From a candidate division CSSED10-310 bacterium (GTDB taxonomy: Bacteria; CSSED10-310; JAFGDC01), in contig JAFGDC010000324.1 of NCBI GenBank assembly GCA_016932295.1, positions 1-7,360 of the forward strand: DNA of 7,360 nt, written 5' to 3'. The notes beneath the pieces were generated by a model. It saw only the letters and a program-made list of their open reading frames with translations. It was not told the DNA's origin and did not search any database. Each line of letters begins with the position of its first letter. The first letter of the stretch is position 1. Made by a program: the position numbers and the translations under genes. Of this stretch, positions 1 through 6,572 are shown piece after piece.

Positions 1-3000
1 ATTGGCGGCGGCGCTCAGGAAGGCTGCGATGTTCTCGGCCATGGGCGCTTGGGAGGCGGTGGCCATCATCGAGAAATCGAAACTGGTGTAAACGATCTGG
101 CCGCCGTCGTCGGGATCGCCGTTGACATCGTACGCAATCATGGATGCACTGGCGGTATAGGAACTCCACGAACAGATCCGGTCGGCATCGCCGGCTGCCA
201 TGACTGCATCCTGGTGGCCAAAGGCGGTGTACCCGCAGGTGATTGGAAAACTCAATGCGTTGGGAGTGGTGAGCAGCGGGTGTCCGGCCGCAGCGCTGGT
301 GAGATTGCCGGACGAGTCGGCGTTCCAGGTGGTGGCGTGCAGCACAGCGGCGGCAAAGGAAGCATAGCCGGGGGAACTGATGGCATCGTAACCGGTTTCT
401 CCCCCCTCGATCCATAGCTTGCGTCCGGCCGCCACGTGAGCTTCCATGGCGGTCCGGTAGGAGGCCACCGCTACCGGCGACTGGTTGTCGCCGCTGCTCC
501 AAACGACGAACAGGTAATTCGGCCAGGTGGCGGAATCGGTGGCAGCGGCGGTTTCCTCGGTCACCAGGTAGCCGGCGCTGGTGAGACGGGCGGCGATGGT
601 GGCGGCGGATGATGAGTCATCATCGATGACCAGTACCGGCGCATTGGCCGAGGTATGGAAGGAGTAATACGCGCCGCCGTTGTTGTCCGTGGTGCTGTTG
701 CCCGCGCCATCGCTGCAGGTGACGCTGTAATAGTAGGTGGTGTCCGCGGTCAGGCCGCTGAGATTGATCTGGTGACTGGTGAAGAAGACCGGATTGAACG
801 ATGTGCCGCCGGGGGGCACGACGGTGCCGTACGTCACCAGGCCGTCCGCCATTTCATCCGTGAGCCACGTGATGGAAGCTCCGAAACCGGTGATATTGAC
901 CGCCGCGACATTGCTGATGACCGGCCCGGCGCAATCGGCTGTCGCGGTATCGTAGACATCCACAGGGAAGCCTTCGCACTCGTCGTCATGGTAATGGGCG
1001 GTGATGTCGTCACCGTTGGCGACCAGCAGATAGCCCGCGCCGGACTGCGTGGCGGAGGTCTGGATGACACCCGTGAAGATGTGGGTGGCGACGCCGGTCT
1101 CGGTGAGCGTCACGGTTTCGGCTGTCGGCTCACTGTCGGAGGCGATATCCGCGACGGCGGTGTCGATCGCGCCGGAGTTCAAATCCAGGTCGGCATCAGT
1201 CACCGTGATGGTGATCAGATCGGCGCAAGAGTACAGGGAGGAATCCAGATCGATGCTGCCGCACCCACCCTGCGCGACAGTCAGTGACAGGATTTCAGGC
1301 ACGAGGTTGTGGCCCGTGACGGTGATGGTGGCGGTGCCGGTACCAGGCGGGGTGAAGTGGATGGTGGCGATGCCGGTGCTGCCGGTATAGCCAGCGCCCA
1401 GTAACACGCCATTCATGCTGATCGCTGCCAGCGCTCCTTCCAGGGCGCTGCCGTCCACCGTCACCGTGACGGAAAAATCCTGTTCCTCGGGTGGAGCCGT
1501 ATCGTCGCAGCTCACCACCATGGTCTGGGGAATCCTGTTCACGAAGTCCGTGGAAGGATCACCCATCAGGTTGTAAATATCGAAGTAGTATGCCGCGGAG
1601 CCACCACTTTCATAGACCTCGATCAACCCCCTCAGACACATGGCGGACAACGTGTGCACCAGGTCCTCGTGGGAGCAGCGGTATATTTCCCGCTCCTCCG
1701 TGTCGTCTTCATCCCAGTATGAACTGTCGGACGTCCCCCAGTACGAGACGGAAGCCTTGTTCGCCTGCAGCACCCAGCATTCGCCGAATGACATGGTCTG
1801 GCTGTAGAGATTGGTACCGCACGCGAAAACCATGACATTGCCATACATGTTGGTGTTGTAAAGCGCCTGAACATTGGAATTTACGAAGTGAATGCTGGAG
1901 GTGCCGGTACCGTTGCCGTATCCGTGTCCGGAATAGCACACGATTCCTCTTCCGGCGTTGACGTTCGACGCGAAGTCCGAGGTGCTGCCACCCAACCGCT
2001 CGTAGACCGCGTGATAGGTATTGCTGCTCGGATCCAACGGCTCCACGTGGGAATCGAAGCAATACTCGTGGGTCGGCTCGATCAGATAGTAATGATCATC
2101 GGATGCCAGCCATACCGAGTCCTTGAAATAAGCGGTGGACGGCATGGTCATCTTCTGAAATTGGAGGATTTTCGTCACCATGTTCGAGAGATCGATGGTG
2201 GTTCGAACCGGGAAGCGGCCGATCATCACATCCGGCGTCCAGTAACCGGTTCCCTCCAGTTCCGTGTACTGATGGTCGTCCTCAGACCCGGAACTCTCCC
2301 CGGTAAACTGCGGTATGGTGTCGGTGTCACCGGCGAGCAGCACATAGTCAGGCGGATTGCTCCAATTCTGATACGCATCAAGTATGATATTCTTGATCGT
2401 GGTAGTGTCGGCGCCACTCGGGGCGCTCGCCACGGTGACCTCATACCCGCACTGCGTCTTCCAATCGATGAAATCGGCAAGACCCGCCTGCAGACTGGCT
2501 GGGCAGATGATCAGGTAGCCTATGGGTGCGCCGGGCGGGAACGAATAATCACGATATGCACCGTGGTTCACCGCCAGACTGGAGAGCAACTGCTCGAAGG
2601 GCGGGCTCCAGTAACGTGCGGCCATGCTCGCCGTTTTTACCAAATCGGCATTCCGCAGGCGCACCCGGATGTGCACCTCGGGTACCACCGTGAGTGTTCC
2701 GCGCGCCGGATTGTAGCGCACCGGCGAGATTTCCAGCACCACCAGCCGATGCCCGCGCAAGTAGTCATCGTCCTGGATGCGGACCCATTCGCCATCCAGT
2801 TCCCGATCCTGGGCATACAATGATTCCTGGATCACGAACGGCGCGGCTTCCGCCGCACCGGGCAGCTTGGGTACGGGAGGTTGCACCGGCAGCAGCCGCG
2901 CCGGCAGGTCGTGATCGGCCGGATACAGTACCACCGGCGCTCCGGTGTCATACTCCAGTGAGACCGCCGCGCCGTACGGCACTTCAACGAACCGCCGCAG

Positions 3001-3267
3001 CACCGGGAGGCGCGGAGTGCCGATGTCACCCTTGAACGAACCCTCTCCAAGGTCAACCAGGGTATATGGACCAGCCTTGGTTTCCACCATCCGCGCCGCC
3101 AGTCCGGGAACCACCACGGTCAGCGTCACCAGCTCCCCTGAACCGGTGTTCGATGTTTCCACGGCAGCCGGGTCGGAGACAGTGACCGGCAGCCATTCAC
3201 TACCCATGACTGATCCACCCGCCAGCACCACCAGAAAGGCAAACAACAATCCCGACGTGCTTTTCAT
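1..3267 (-). CDS. Secreted multidomain gingipain-like (family C25) cysteine peptidase, C-terminus beyond window
   Basis: This is one open frame of 1089 codons on the minus strand, with no stop when all codons are read from the ATG at 3265-3267 to the left edge. An AGGAG Shine-Dalgarno at 3275-3279 (7-nt spacer) supports the start. Residues 1 to about 22 are a signal peptide (MKSTSG then a hydrophobic core). Residues about 23-245 look like a C25 propeptide (ISPVRYNPARGTLTVVPEV). The catalytic domain, about 248-575, starts at IGYLIICPASL, carries YSGHG with His448 and VMVFACG with Cys483, and ends at the family-typical LMGDPS (567-572). The 35-residue His-to-Cys spacing is like that of gingipains. 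Then come an Ig-like beta-sandwich (about 575-668), an acidic beta domain (669-780), a fibronectin-III-like domain (about 782-872) and, from about 876, VLVIDDDSSS opening a flavodoxin/glutaminase-like domain. The product is an exported endopeptidase, probably surface-bound or released. Substrate and exact specificity cannot be read from the sequence. The real C-terminus, which may hold a sorting signal, lies outside. Confidence 0.9.
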   Translation of the reverse strand, partial: MKSTSGLLFAFLVVLAGGSVMGSEWLPVTVSDPAAVETSNTGSGELVTLTVVVPGLAARMVETKAGPYTLVDLGEGSFKGDIGTPRLPVLRRFVEVPYGAAVSLEYDTGAPVVLYPADHDLPARLLPVQPPVPKLPGAAEAAPFVIQESLYAQDRELDGEWVRIQDDDYLRGHRLVVLEISPVRYNPARGTLTVVPEVHIRVRLRNADLVKTASMAARYWSPPFEQLLSSLAVNHGAYRDYSFPPGAPIGYLIICPASLQAGLADFIDWKTQCGYEVTVASAPSGADTTTIKNIILDAYQNWSNPPDYVLLAGDTDTIPQFTGESSGSEDDHQYTELEGTGYWTPDVMIGRFPVRTTIDLSNMVTKILQFQKMTMPSTAYFKDSVWLASDDHYYLIEPTHEYCFDSHVEPLDPSSNTYHAVYERLGGSTSDFASNVNAGRGIVCYSGHGYGNGTGTSSIHFVNSNVQALYNTNMYGNVMVFACGTNLYSQTMSFGECWVLQANKASVSYWGTSDSSYWDEDDTEEREIYRCSHEDLVHTLSAMCLRGLIEVYESGGSAAYYFDIYNLMGDPSTDFVNRIPQTMVVSCDDTAPPEEQDFSVTVTVDGSALEGALAAISMNGVLLGAGYTGSTGIATIHFTPPGTGTATITVTGHNLVPEILSLTVAQGGCGSIDLDSSLYSCADLITITVTDADLDLNSGAIDTAVADIASDSEPTAETVTLTETGVATHIFTGVIQTSATQSGAGYLLVANGDDITAHYHDDECEGFPVDVYDTATADCAGPVISNVAAVNITGFGASITWLTDEMADGLVTYGTVVPPGGTSFNPVFFTSHQINLSGLTADTTYYYSVTCSDGAGNSTTDNNGGAYYSFHTSANAPVLVIDDDSSSAATIAARLTSAGYLVTEETAAATDSATWPNYLFVVWSSGDNQSPVAVASYRTAMEAHVAAGRKLWIEGGETGYDAISSPGYASFAAAVLHATTWNADSSGNLTSAAAGHPLLTTPNALSFPITCGYTAFGHQDAVMAAGDADRICSWSSYTASASMIAYDVNGDPDDGGQIVYTSFDFSMMATASQAPMAENIAAFLSAAAN

Positions 3268-3274
3268 CAACCCT

Positions 3275-3280
3275 CTCCTC
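3275..3280 (-). promoter_or_regulatory. Shine-Dalgarno site of the C25 peptidase gene
   Basis: Read on the minus strand this is GAGGAG, followed 7 nt later by the ATG at 3267-3265. It fixes the start of the long peptidase frame, and the lysine and hydrophobic run of a signal peptide follow directly. Confidence 0.75.
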
Positions 3281-3353
3281 GCCCTTGAATCATTTATATT
3301 TCGATGAGTTTTCCGGACCGCAAGCCTGATTCAATCTCCATACCCTCAAGACA

Positions 3354-3365
3354 CGACGGCCGTCG
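3354..3365. repeat. 12-bp perfect palindrome in the divergent intergenic region
   Basis: CGACGGCCGTCG is a perfect palindrome about 90 bp upstream of the C25 peptidase start codon and downstream of its proposed promoter. It could be a protein-binding operator or a short mRNA stem. It could also be chance in GC-rich DNA, since only one copy is seen in the region. Confidence 0.4.
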
Positions 3366-3396
3366 GAACCAGGATGCCGAACTCGCACATCATAGC

Positions 3397-3425
3397 ATCA
3401 TGTATTTGTTTATTGATCTTTTCAA
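3397..3425 (-). promoter_or_regulatory. Possible sigma70-type promoter for the C25 peptidase gene
   Basis: On the minus strand, TTGAAA (3425-3420) lies 17 nt from CATGAT (3402-3397), giving a modest -35/-10 pair. An alternative -10, TATGAT, is at 3394-3389 but has no good -35 at the right distance. Transcription from here would give a 5' leader of roughly 120 nt that includes the 12-bp palindrome. The surrounding DNA is locally AT-richer than its neighbours, as expected for a promoter. Confidence 0.4.
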
Positions 3426-3537
3426 GAGATGACAAGGATTATTTTCACCTCCGCCGCCGTAATACTCTTCGATCGAGAGTGTGACGGATCGGACAGGCGC
3501 GGGAGTGGTTTCCTTCGTCCTTCCACGTCCCACGATA

Positions 3538-3566
3538 TTGAAGGGAACATGCGGACTTGCTATAGT
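3538..3566 (+). promoter_or_regulatory. Extended -10 sigma70-type promoter for the TolB/FlgO-like gene
   Basis: TTGAAG (3538-3543) is followed by exactly 17 nt and then TATAGT (3561-3566), which matches five of six consensus -10 bases. The -10 is preceded by TGC (3558-3560), the TGn extended -10 motif. Transcription would begin near 3573, giving a leader of about 70 nt before the TTG start at 3644. This is the best promoter in the window. Confidence 0.65.
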
Positions 3567-3631
3567 GTTAAATCCTTGCTCAATTGGAGTGGACGATACA
3601 CGGTGCCGGTCGGACGACCCGTGATTTGGAA

Positions 3632-3638
3632 AAGGAGG
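3632..3638 (+). promoter_or_regulatory. Strong Shine-Dalgarno that selects a TTG start
   Basis: AAGGAGG lies 5 nt before TTG (3644-3646) and 14 nt before the next in-frame ATG (3653-3655). The upstream in-frame ATG at 3584 has no comparable site and would put a charged, non-signal segment in front of the signal peptide. This site therefore argues for TTG initiation. Confidence 0.7.
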
Positions 3639-3643
3639 AAAAA

Positions 3644-4297
3644 TTGAAACGAATGCAATCTCTGGTTTTGGCGATGATCGCCATCACCGCGACTTCTCTC
3701 TGTGTGCCAATGATCACCGCGGGCGCGGACCTGCTGGCGGTGGAGGATTTCCAGGTCAAAAATCTCGACCCGGGCATCGTCGCCGGATTGACGACGGCGG
3801 TGCGGGAACACATGAAGAAGCTTGGTGTGGAACTACTGCCGGTTGAAAAAATGAAAGACATCGTCGCGGCCAACTCATTGGCCGACAAATGCTGCGCGAA
3901 CGATGAAGCCGCCGTGGAAAGGGCCAAGAGTTACAAGGTCAACCAATTGCTCTACGGCGTATTGGAACAGCAGGGACAATCCATCATGATCCACACCTAC
4001 CTGGTGGATGGTCAATCAGGAAAACGGCTGCACAGCTACTCGGATGAATTTATCGGAAACGAGGAGCAGCTCAAGCTGAACTTCGACAAGGTGGCATACA
4101 AGCTGGCGAAACATATGACACCCTCAACGATGAAGGTTTCCGATTCCGCCGTGAAACCCGGACTGGCCACCAACGCCGCCTCCTCCACGGAGCCGAAACC
4201 CGCCCAGAACGCGCCGGCGGCGGATCTCTCCAAGATCAAACCGGCACCGCCACCTGAGCCCAGCACGCCGACCGATCCGAAAAAAACCGGCAATTGA
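3644..4297 (+). CDS. Exported TolB/FlgO/CsgG-like protein with proline-rich tail
   Basis: The protein has 217 residues when started at TTG 3644, chosen because a strong Shine-Dalgarno sits 5 nt upstream and translation then opens with Lys2-Arg3 before the hydrophobic core. Residues 1 to about 27 are a signal peptide ending near ITAGA. Residues 28 to about 158 follow the pattern of the TolB N-terminal/FlgO/CsgG-like fold: LLAVEDF (30-36), a helix (GLTTAVREHMKKLG), LLPVEKM (64-70), a cysteine pair at 83-84, then YGVLEQQGQSIMIHTYLVDGQSGK, a beta pair typical of these proteins. Residues about 165-217 are disordered, rich in Pro, Ala and Ser (PAPPPEPSTPTDP). Relatives are periplasmic or outer-membrane-associated, and often scaffold or assembly factors. 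The role here is unknown. It is probably the first gene of an operon with the membrane protein 67 bp downstream. Cys20 is not in a good lipobox, so an ordinary secreted protein is more likely than a lipoprotein. Confidence 0.75.
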   Translation: MKRMQSLVLAMIAITATSLCVPMITAGADLLAVEDFQVKNLDPGIVAGLTTAVREHMKKLGVELLPVEKMKDIVAANSLADKCCANDEAAVERAKSYKVNQLLYGVLEQQGQSIMIHTYLVDGQSGKRLHSYSDEFIGNEEQLKLNFDKVAYKLAKHMTPSTMKVSDSAVKPGLATNAASSTEPKPAQNAPAADLSKIKPAPPPEPSTPTDPKKTGN

Positions 4298-4364
4298 CCG
4301 CCTTCCCCACCACACTCTCGCCCCGCCGCCAGACCTTCCCGACCGGCCGCCGGGGGAACCTGCC

Positions 4365-5066
4365 GTGAGAGACGTGCGCCTTTCGCCCGCAGTTCGCCGG
4401 TTTATCGCGATCATCGCGGTAGTGGCGCTGCTGTCGCTGCTGCGATTCCTCCGTATCCAACTGGCTGTCACCATGCCCTTGCCCCTCAACCTGGAATTGC
4501 TCGGCGCCCTGCTTGCGGGAATCTACCTCGGTTCAACCGGCATCGCCGCGGTGGCGCTCTACTGGTGTGGATCTCTCGCAGGCGGCCTGCTCACGGGTGA
4601 TGCCTGGCTGCTTCCCGCCGCCTACCGCACCGGTCTGATCGCCGCCGCCTGGATCGCCACCAGGATTGCATACGCCGCCAGGCTGCCCCGTTTCATGAAG
4701 ATCCTCGCTCCCCTGCTCTATGTGGCGCCGTGTGCCATGGCACTGCTGGCGGATCGCGCCGATCGTTTCATGCCGATCTATACCGTCGCGGTCATCACCC
4801 TGCTGCTGTTGGCCATGTGGCGCATGCCGGACCTGAGGGAAGCCATGTGGCTGCTGCTCTGGGCACCCATCGCCCAGGTCGCGGTGGGCGCGCCGGCGTG
4901 GCTGATGGAGAGTCATTATCCGCTGCCGGCGGCACTCAAGTTCGGCTTCGTTTTTCCGTTCATGATCAGCCTGCTGCAACTGGTCATCGCCGCCAGGCTC
5001 AGGATGCATGTTCCGGAAACACTTGTCCGCGAATGGCTCACTCCCGATTCCGATCACCCCGTTTGA
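4365..5066 (+). CDS. Polytopic membrane protein, possibly BioY/ECF S-component-like
   Basis: The protein has 233 residues starting at GTG 4365, with a G-rich Shine-Dalgarno-like GGGGGA 7 nt upstream. It is mostly hydrophobic, with about seven likely membrane segments near residues 12-29, 42-57, 58-75, 86-104, 111-129, 137-152 and 160-180, plus a last one at 190-210. The exact count is uncertain. The stretch PLPLNLELLGALLAGIYLG followed by an Ala/Gly-rich helix with a tyrosine resembles the start of BioY-type substrate-binding subunits of ECF vitamin transporters. I could not confirm the family, and no ATPase or T-component partner lies nearby. Positive charges in the first residues (Arg2, Arg5, Arg11, Arg12) suggest a cytoplasmic N-terminus. 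It probably shares a transcript with the upstream TolB/FlgO-like gene, because no terminator is visible in the 67-bp gap. A function cannot be assigned. Confidence 0.7.
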   Translation: MRDVRLSPAVRRFIAIIAVVALLSLLRFLRIQLAVTMPLPLNLELLGALLAGIYLGSTGIAAVALYWCGSLAGGLLTGDAWLLPAAYRTGLIAAAWIATRIAYAARLPRFMKILAPLLYVAPCAMALLADRADRFMPIYTVAVITLLLLAMWRMPDLREAMWLLLWAPIAQVAVGAPAWLMESHYPLPAALKFGFVFPFMISLLQLVIAARLRMHVPETLVREWLTPDSDHPV

Positions 5067-5112
5067 ACCGCCCCGGCAATGCCGTCCATTCCGTGATCGC
5101 GCCGCAGTACAC

Positions 5113-5142
5113 ACAAAGTCGGGAGTCATCCCCCGACTTTGT
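5113..5142. terminator. Likely bidirectional terminator between convergent genes
   Basis: ACAAAGTCGGG (5113-5123) and CCCGACTTTGT (5132-5142) form a perfect 11-bp stem around an 8-nt loop. It lies between the membrane-protein stop (5066) and the C1A peptidase stop (5179), so it can end transcription from either side. The A/T ends of the stem give a short T run on each strand (GACTTTGTTGG on the plus strand), though no long U tract follows. Confidence 0.75.
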
Positions 5143-5178
5143 TGGAAGCGGATGGAACGACCATCCGCCGGATTCGGA

Positions 5179-6489
5179 TCAGTTCAGAAGCGCGCTCATC
5201 TGCCGGCCGTCGGCGGAGTTCACGATGTCCGCCAGGCTGTCGAGTGTCAGTCTGAGCACGGGCGATGCATACGGTTGCAGGCTCTTGATGGCGGACAGGA
5301 CGATTTCCCGTTCCCTGCCGGCCAGGTGAATCCTGCCGTCCCGCAAGGCGCGAGCGGCAACCGAGCCTGCCGCGGCCAGCGCTTCACGTACCGCTGTATT
5401 CACTTCGGGATGGCGCGCGCAGATGAGAGAAACCTCGGGACTCAAGCCTTCATACAGGGAGATCCAGGTGTCACCCTCACCACGGTCGCGAAGAAAACGT
5501 TCGCGGAAGTCACGCAGCACATCCAACCGGGTTTCCAGCGCCGTTCCAGCGGCAACGCGCTCGCCTGCACAGCCGCCCGGCTCCATGGACAGGGCGATCG
5601 AGTTTATGCCGATGGTGCAGTTGCCCCGCTTGATGCGGAACCATCCCAACTCGCCCCAGTCGGTCCCCCAGGAGTTCTTGACGATCCACGAATTTTCCTC
5701 GTCGTTCCAGCCGATGATGGCGATGGCATGGCCGCCCTGCAGCGTGCCCCAGACGTATTCATAGACGCCGCCCATGTAATAGCGGAAATCTTCATACACC
5801 TGGAACGTGCTGATCACGGGTGCGACCCGCAGTGCGGTCTTGATGCCTTCATCACCGGACAACTGCTGCCAGCTTACCGCCTTGTACGCACGATCACTCC
5901 AGTCGGGGCAGGAGTTCGAACAGGGCTGATCGGAGGCGGTGTAGGGAAAACAAGCCTCGTCCGGCACACCGGAATTCACTGTATACATGGCGGGAGACTG
6001 AATGGTGTTGCCGGTGGTGCAGGTACCGCCGGAGCACATGAAGAGATGCTCTTCCGACAGGTCAAGATCGAGGGCCGGATTGCCGTAATGAATGTTCATC
6101 AGGGACTCGAGCACGCCCACCGTCGCGAAAGCCGTGCAGGAACCGCACTGGGCCTGGTCCCGGATCGGGGTCGTCCAGTCGGCGCCGCCCATGAATCGCC
6201 AGTCCAGGTAGAGTTCATTCGTACCGTTTGCCAACCCATCGTGGACAATCACGTCACCGGGATGGCGCTCCATCGACACCGGCGGCAGCACCGCTCCCAG
6301 CATGCGCTGGAACTCCTCGTCGGACAACCTGGTGAGCGGATTCAAACCGGCGCTCCACTGGGCGCCGCTGGCCTCGATGGCCTTCTCGATTTCCACCAGC
6401 CTCGCGTGCTCCAGGTCGGCGGCTCCGGCGGTGCTCATCAACACCACCACCGCCAGGAGCAAGGATCCCCAACTAATCACCTTTTTCAT
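5179..6489 (-). CDS. Secreted papain-family (C1A) cysteine peptidase with CFI-box-like C-terminal domain
   Basis: The protein has 436 residues; the start at 6489 is set by GGAGGT 5 nt upstream. Residues 1-23 are a classic signal peptide (MKKVISW, hydrophobic core, STAGAA). A short propeptide (about 24-95) contains GAQWSAGLN and LSDEEFQRMLG, the compact pro-region style of bacterial C1A enzymes. The catalytic domain is about 96-303: oxyanion Gln112, catalytic Cys118 in QCGSCTAFA, His254 in GGHAIAIIGW and Asn272 in VKNSWGTDWGELGWF. All four site residues are present, so an active endopeptidase is expected. The usual Trp after the catalytic Cys is Thr119. Cys115, 152, 157, 180, 190 and 194 can form disulfides. 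Residues about 303-436 form an extra helical region, with LDVLRDFRERFL and SPEVSLICARHPEVNTAVREAL, resembling CFI-box-CTERM proteins. It is convergent with the membrane-protein gene and lies 139 bp downstream of the methyltransferase gene. Confidence 0.93.
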   Translation of the reverse strand: MKKVISWGSLLLAVVVLMSTAGAADLEHARLVEIEKAIEASGAQWSAGLNPLTRLSDEEFQRMLGAVLPPVSMERHPGDVIVHDGLANGTNELYLDWRFMGGADWTTPIRDQAQCGSCTAFATVGVLESLMNIHYGNPALDLDLSEEHLFMCSGGTCTTGNTIQSPAMYTVNSGVPDEACFPYTASDQPCSNSCPDWSDRAYKAVSWQQLSGDEGIKTALRVAPVISTFQVYEDFRYYMGGVYEYVWGTLQGGHAIAIIGWNDEENSWIVKNSWGTDWGELGWFRIKRGNCTIGINSIALSMEPGGCAGERVAAGTALETRLDVLRDFRERFLRDRGEGDTWISLYEGLSPEVSLICARHPEVNTAVREALAAAGSVAARALRDGRIHLAGREREIVLSAIKSLQPYASPVLRLTLDSLADIVNSADGRQMSALLN

Positions 6490-6494
6490 TTAGT

Positions 6495-6500
6495 ACCTCC
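6495..6500 (-). promoter_or_regulatory. Shine-Dalgarno site of the C1A peptidase gene
   Basis: On the minus strand this reads GGAGGT, 5 nt before ATG 6489. It is preceded on the minus strand by a seven-T run (6509-6503). Its strength supports this start and efficient translation. Confidence 0.75.
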
Positions 6501-6539
6501 AGAAAAAAATAGCCCTAGCCGTACACTGATTGCATCCCA

Positions 6540-6555
6540 GGGCGCCGGCGCGCCC
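6540..6555 (-). promoter_or_regulatory. GC-rich hairpin in the leader of the C1A peptidase gene
   Basis: GGGCGC (6540-6545) and GCGCCC (6550-6555) pair perfectly over a 4-nt loop. It lies between the methyltransferase stop and the peptidase start. The T run at 6509-6503 is about 30 nt further down the minus strand, too far for a normal intrinsic terminator. It could weaken read-through from the methyltransferase gene or be a leader stem. The role is uncertain. Confidence 0.35.
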
Positions 6556-6572
6556 GATTCGCCCACGATCGA

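Larger units (their letters stand above)
3268..3643. other. Divergent intergenic region (376 bp)
   Basis: No convincing gene lies here; small open frames in it lack ribosome sites and recognisable protein features. It separates the leftward C25 peptidase from the rightward TolB/FlgO-like gene. It holds promoters facing both ways, the palindrome at 3354-3365, and an 8-bp inverted repeat, TTGAATCA (3285-3292) with TGATTCAA (3327-3334), inside the peptidase leader just upstream of its ribosome site. Confidence 0.6.

Noticed and set aside
655..1287. Plus-strand open frame of 210 codons antisense to the C25 peptidase
   Set aside because: Its Gly/Arg/Asp-rich composition is typical of antisense frames; no ribosome site or domain is visible.
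1888..2823. Plus-strand open frame of 311 codons inside the C25 peptidase gene
   Set aside because: It covers the catalytic His448 and Cys483 region of the real minus-strand gene and shows no protein features of its own.
3701..3703. Cys20 of the TolB/FlgO-like protein as a lipobox cysteine
   Set aside because: The residues before it are Ser-Leu-Cys; Leu at -1 does not fit the usual Gly/Ala/Ser, so lipidation is unlikely although relatives such as FlgO are lipoproteins.
4124..5129. Minus-strand open frames opposite the TolB/FlgO-like and membrane-protein genes
   Set aside because: Compositions rich in Arg, Gly and Gln/His are shadows of the Pro-rich tail and hydrophobic helices on the plus strand.
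6501..6516. T run on the minus strand at 6509-6503 as an intrinsic terminator of the methyltransferase gene
   Set aside because: No inverted repeat directly precedes it (the adjacent GGCTAGGGCTA is a direct repeat), and the GC hairpin at 6540-6555 is too far away.
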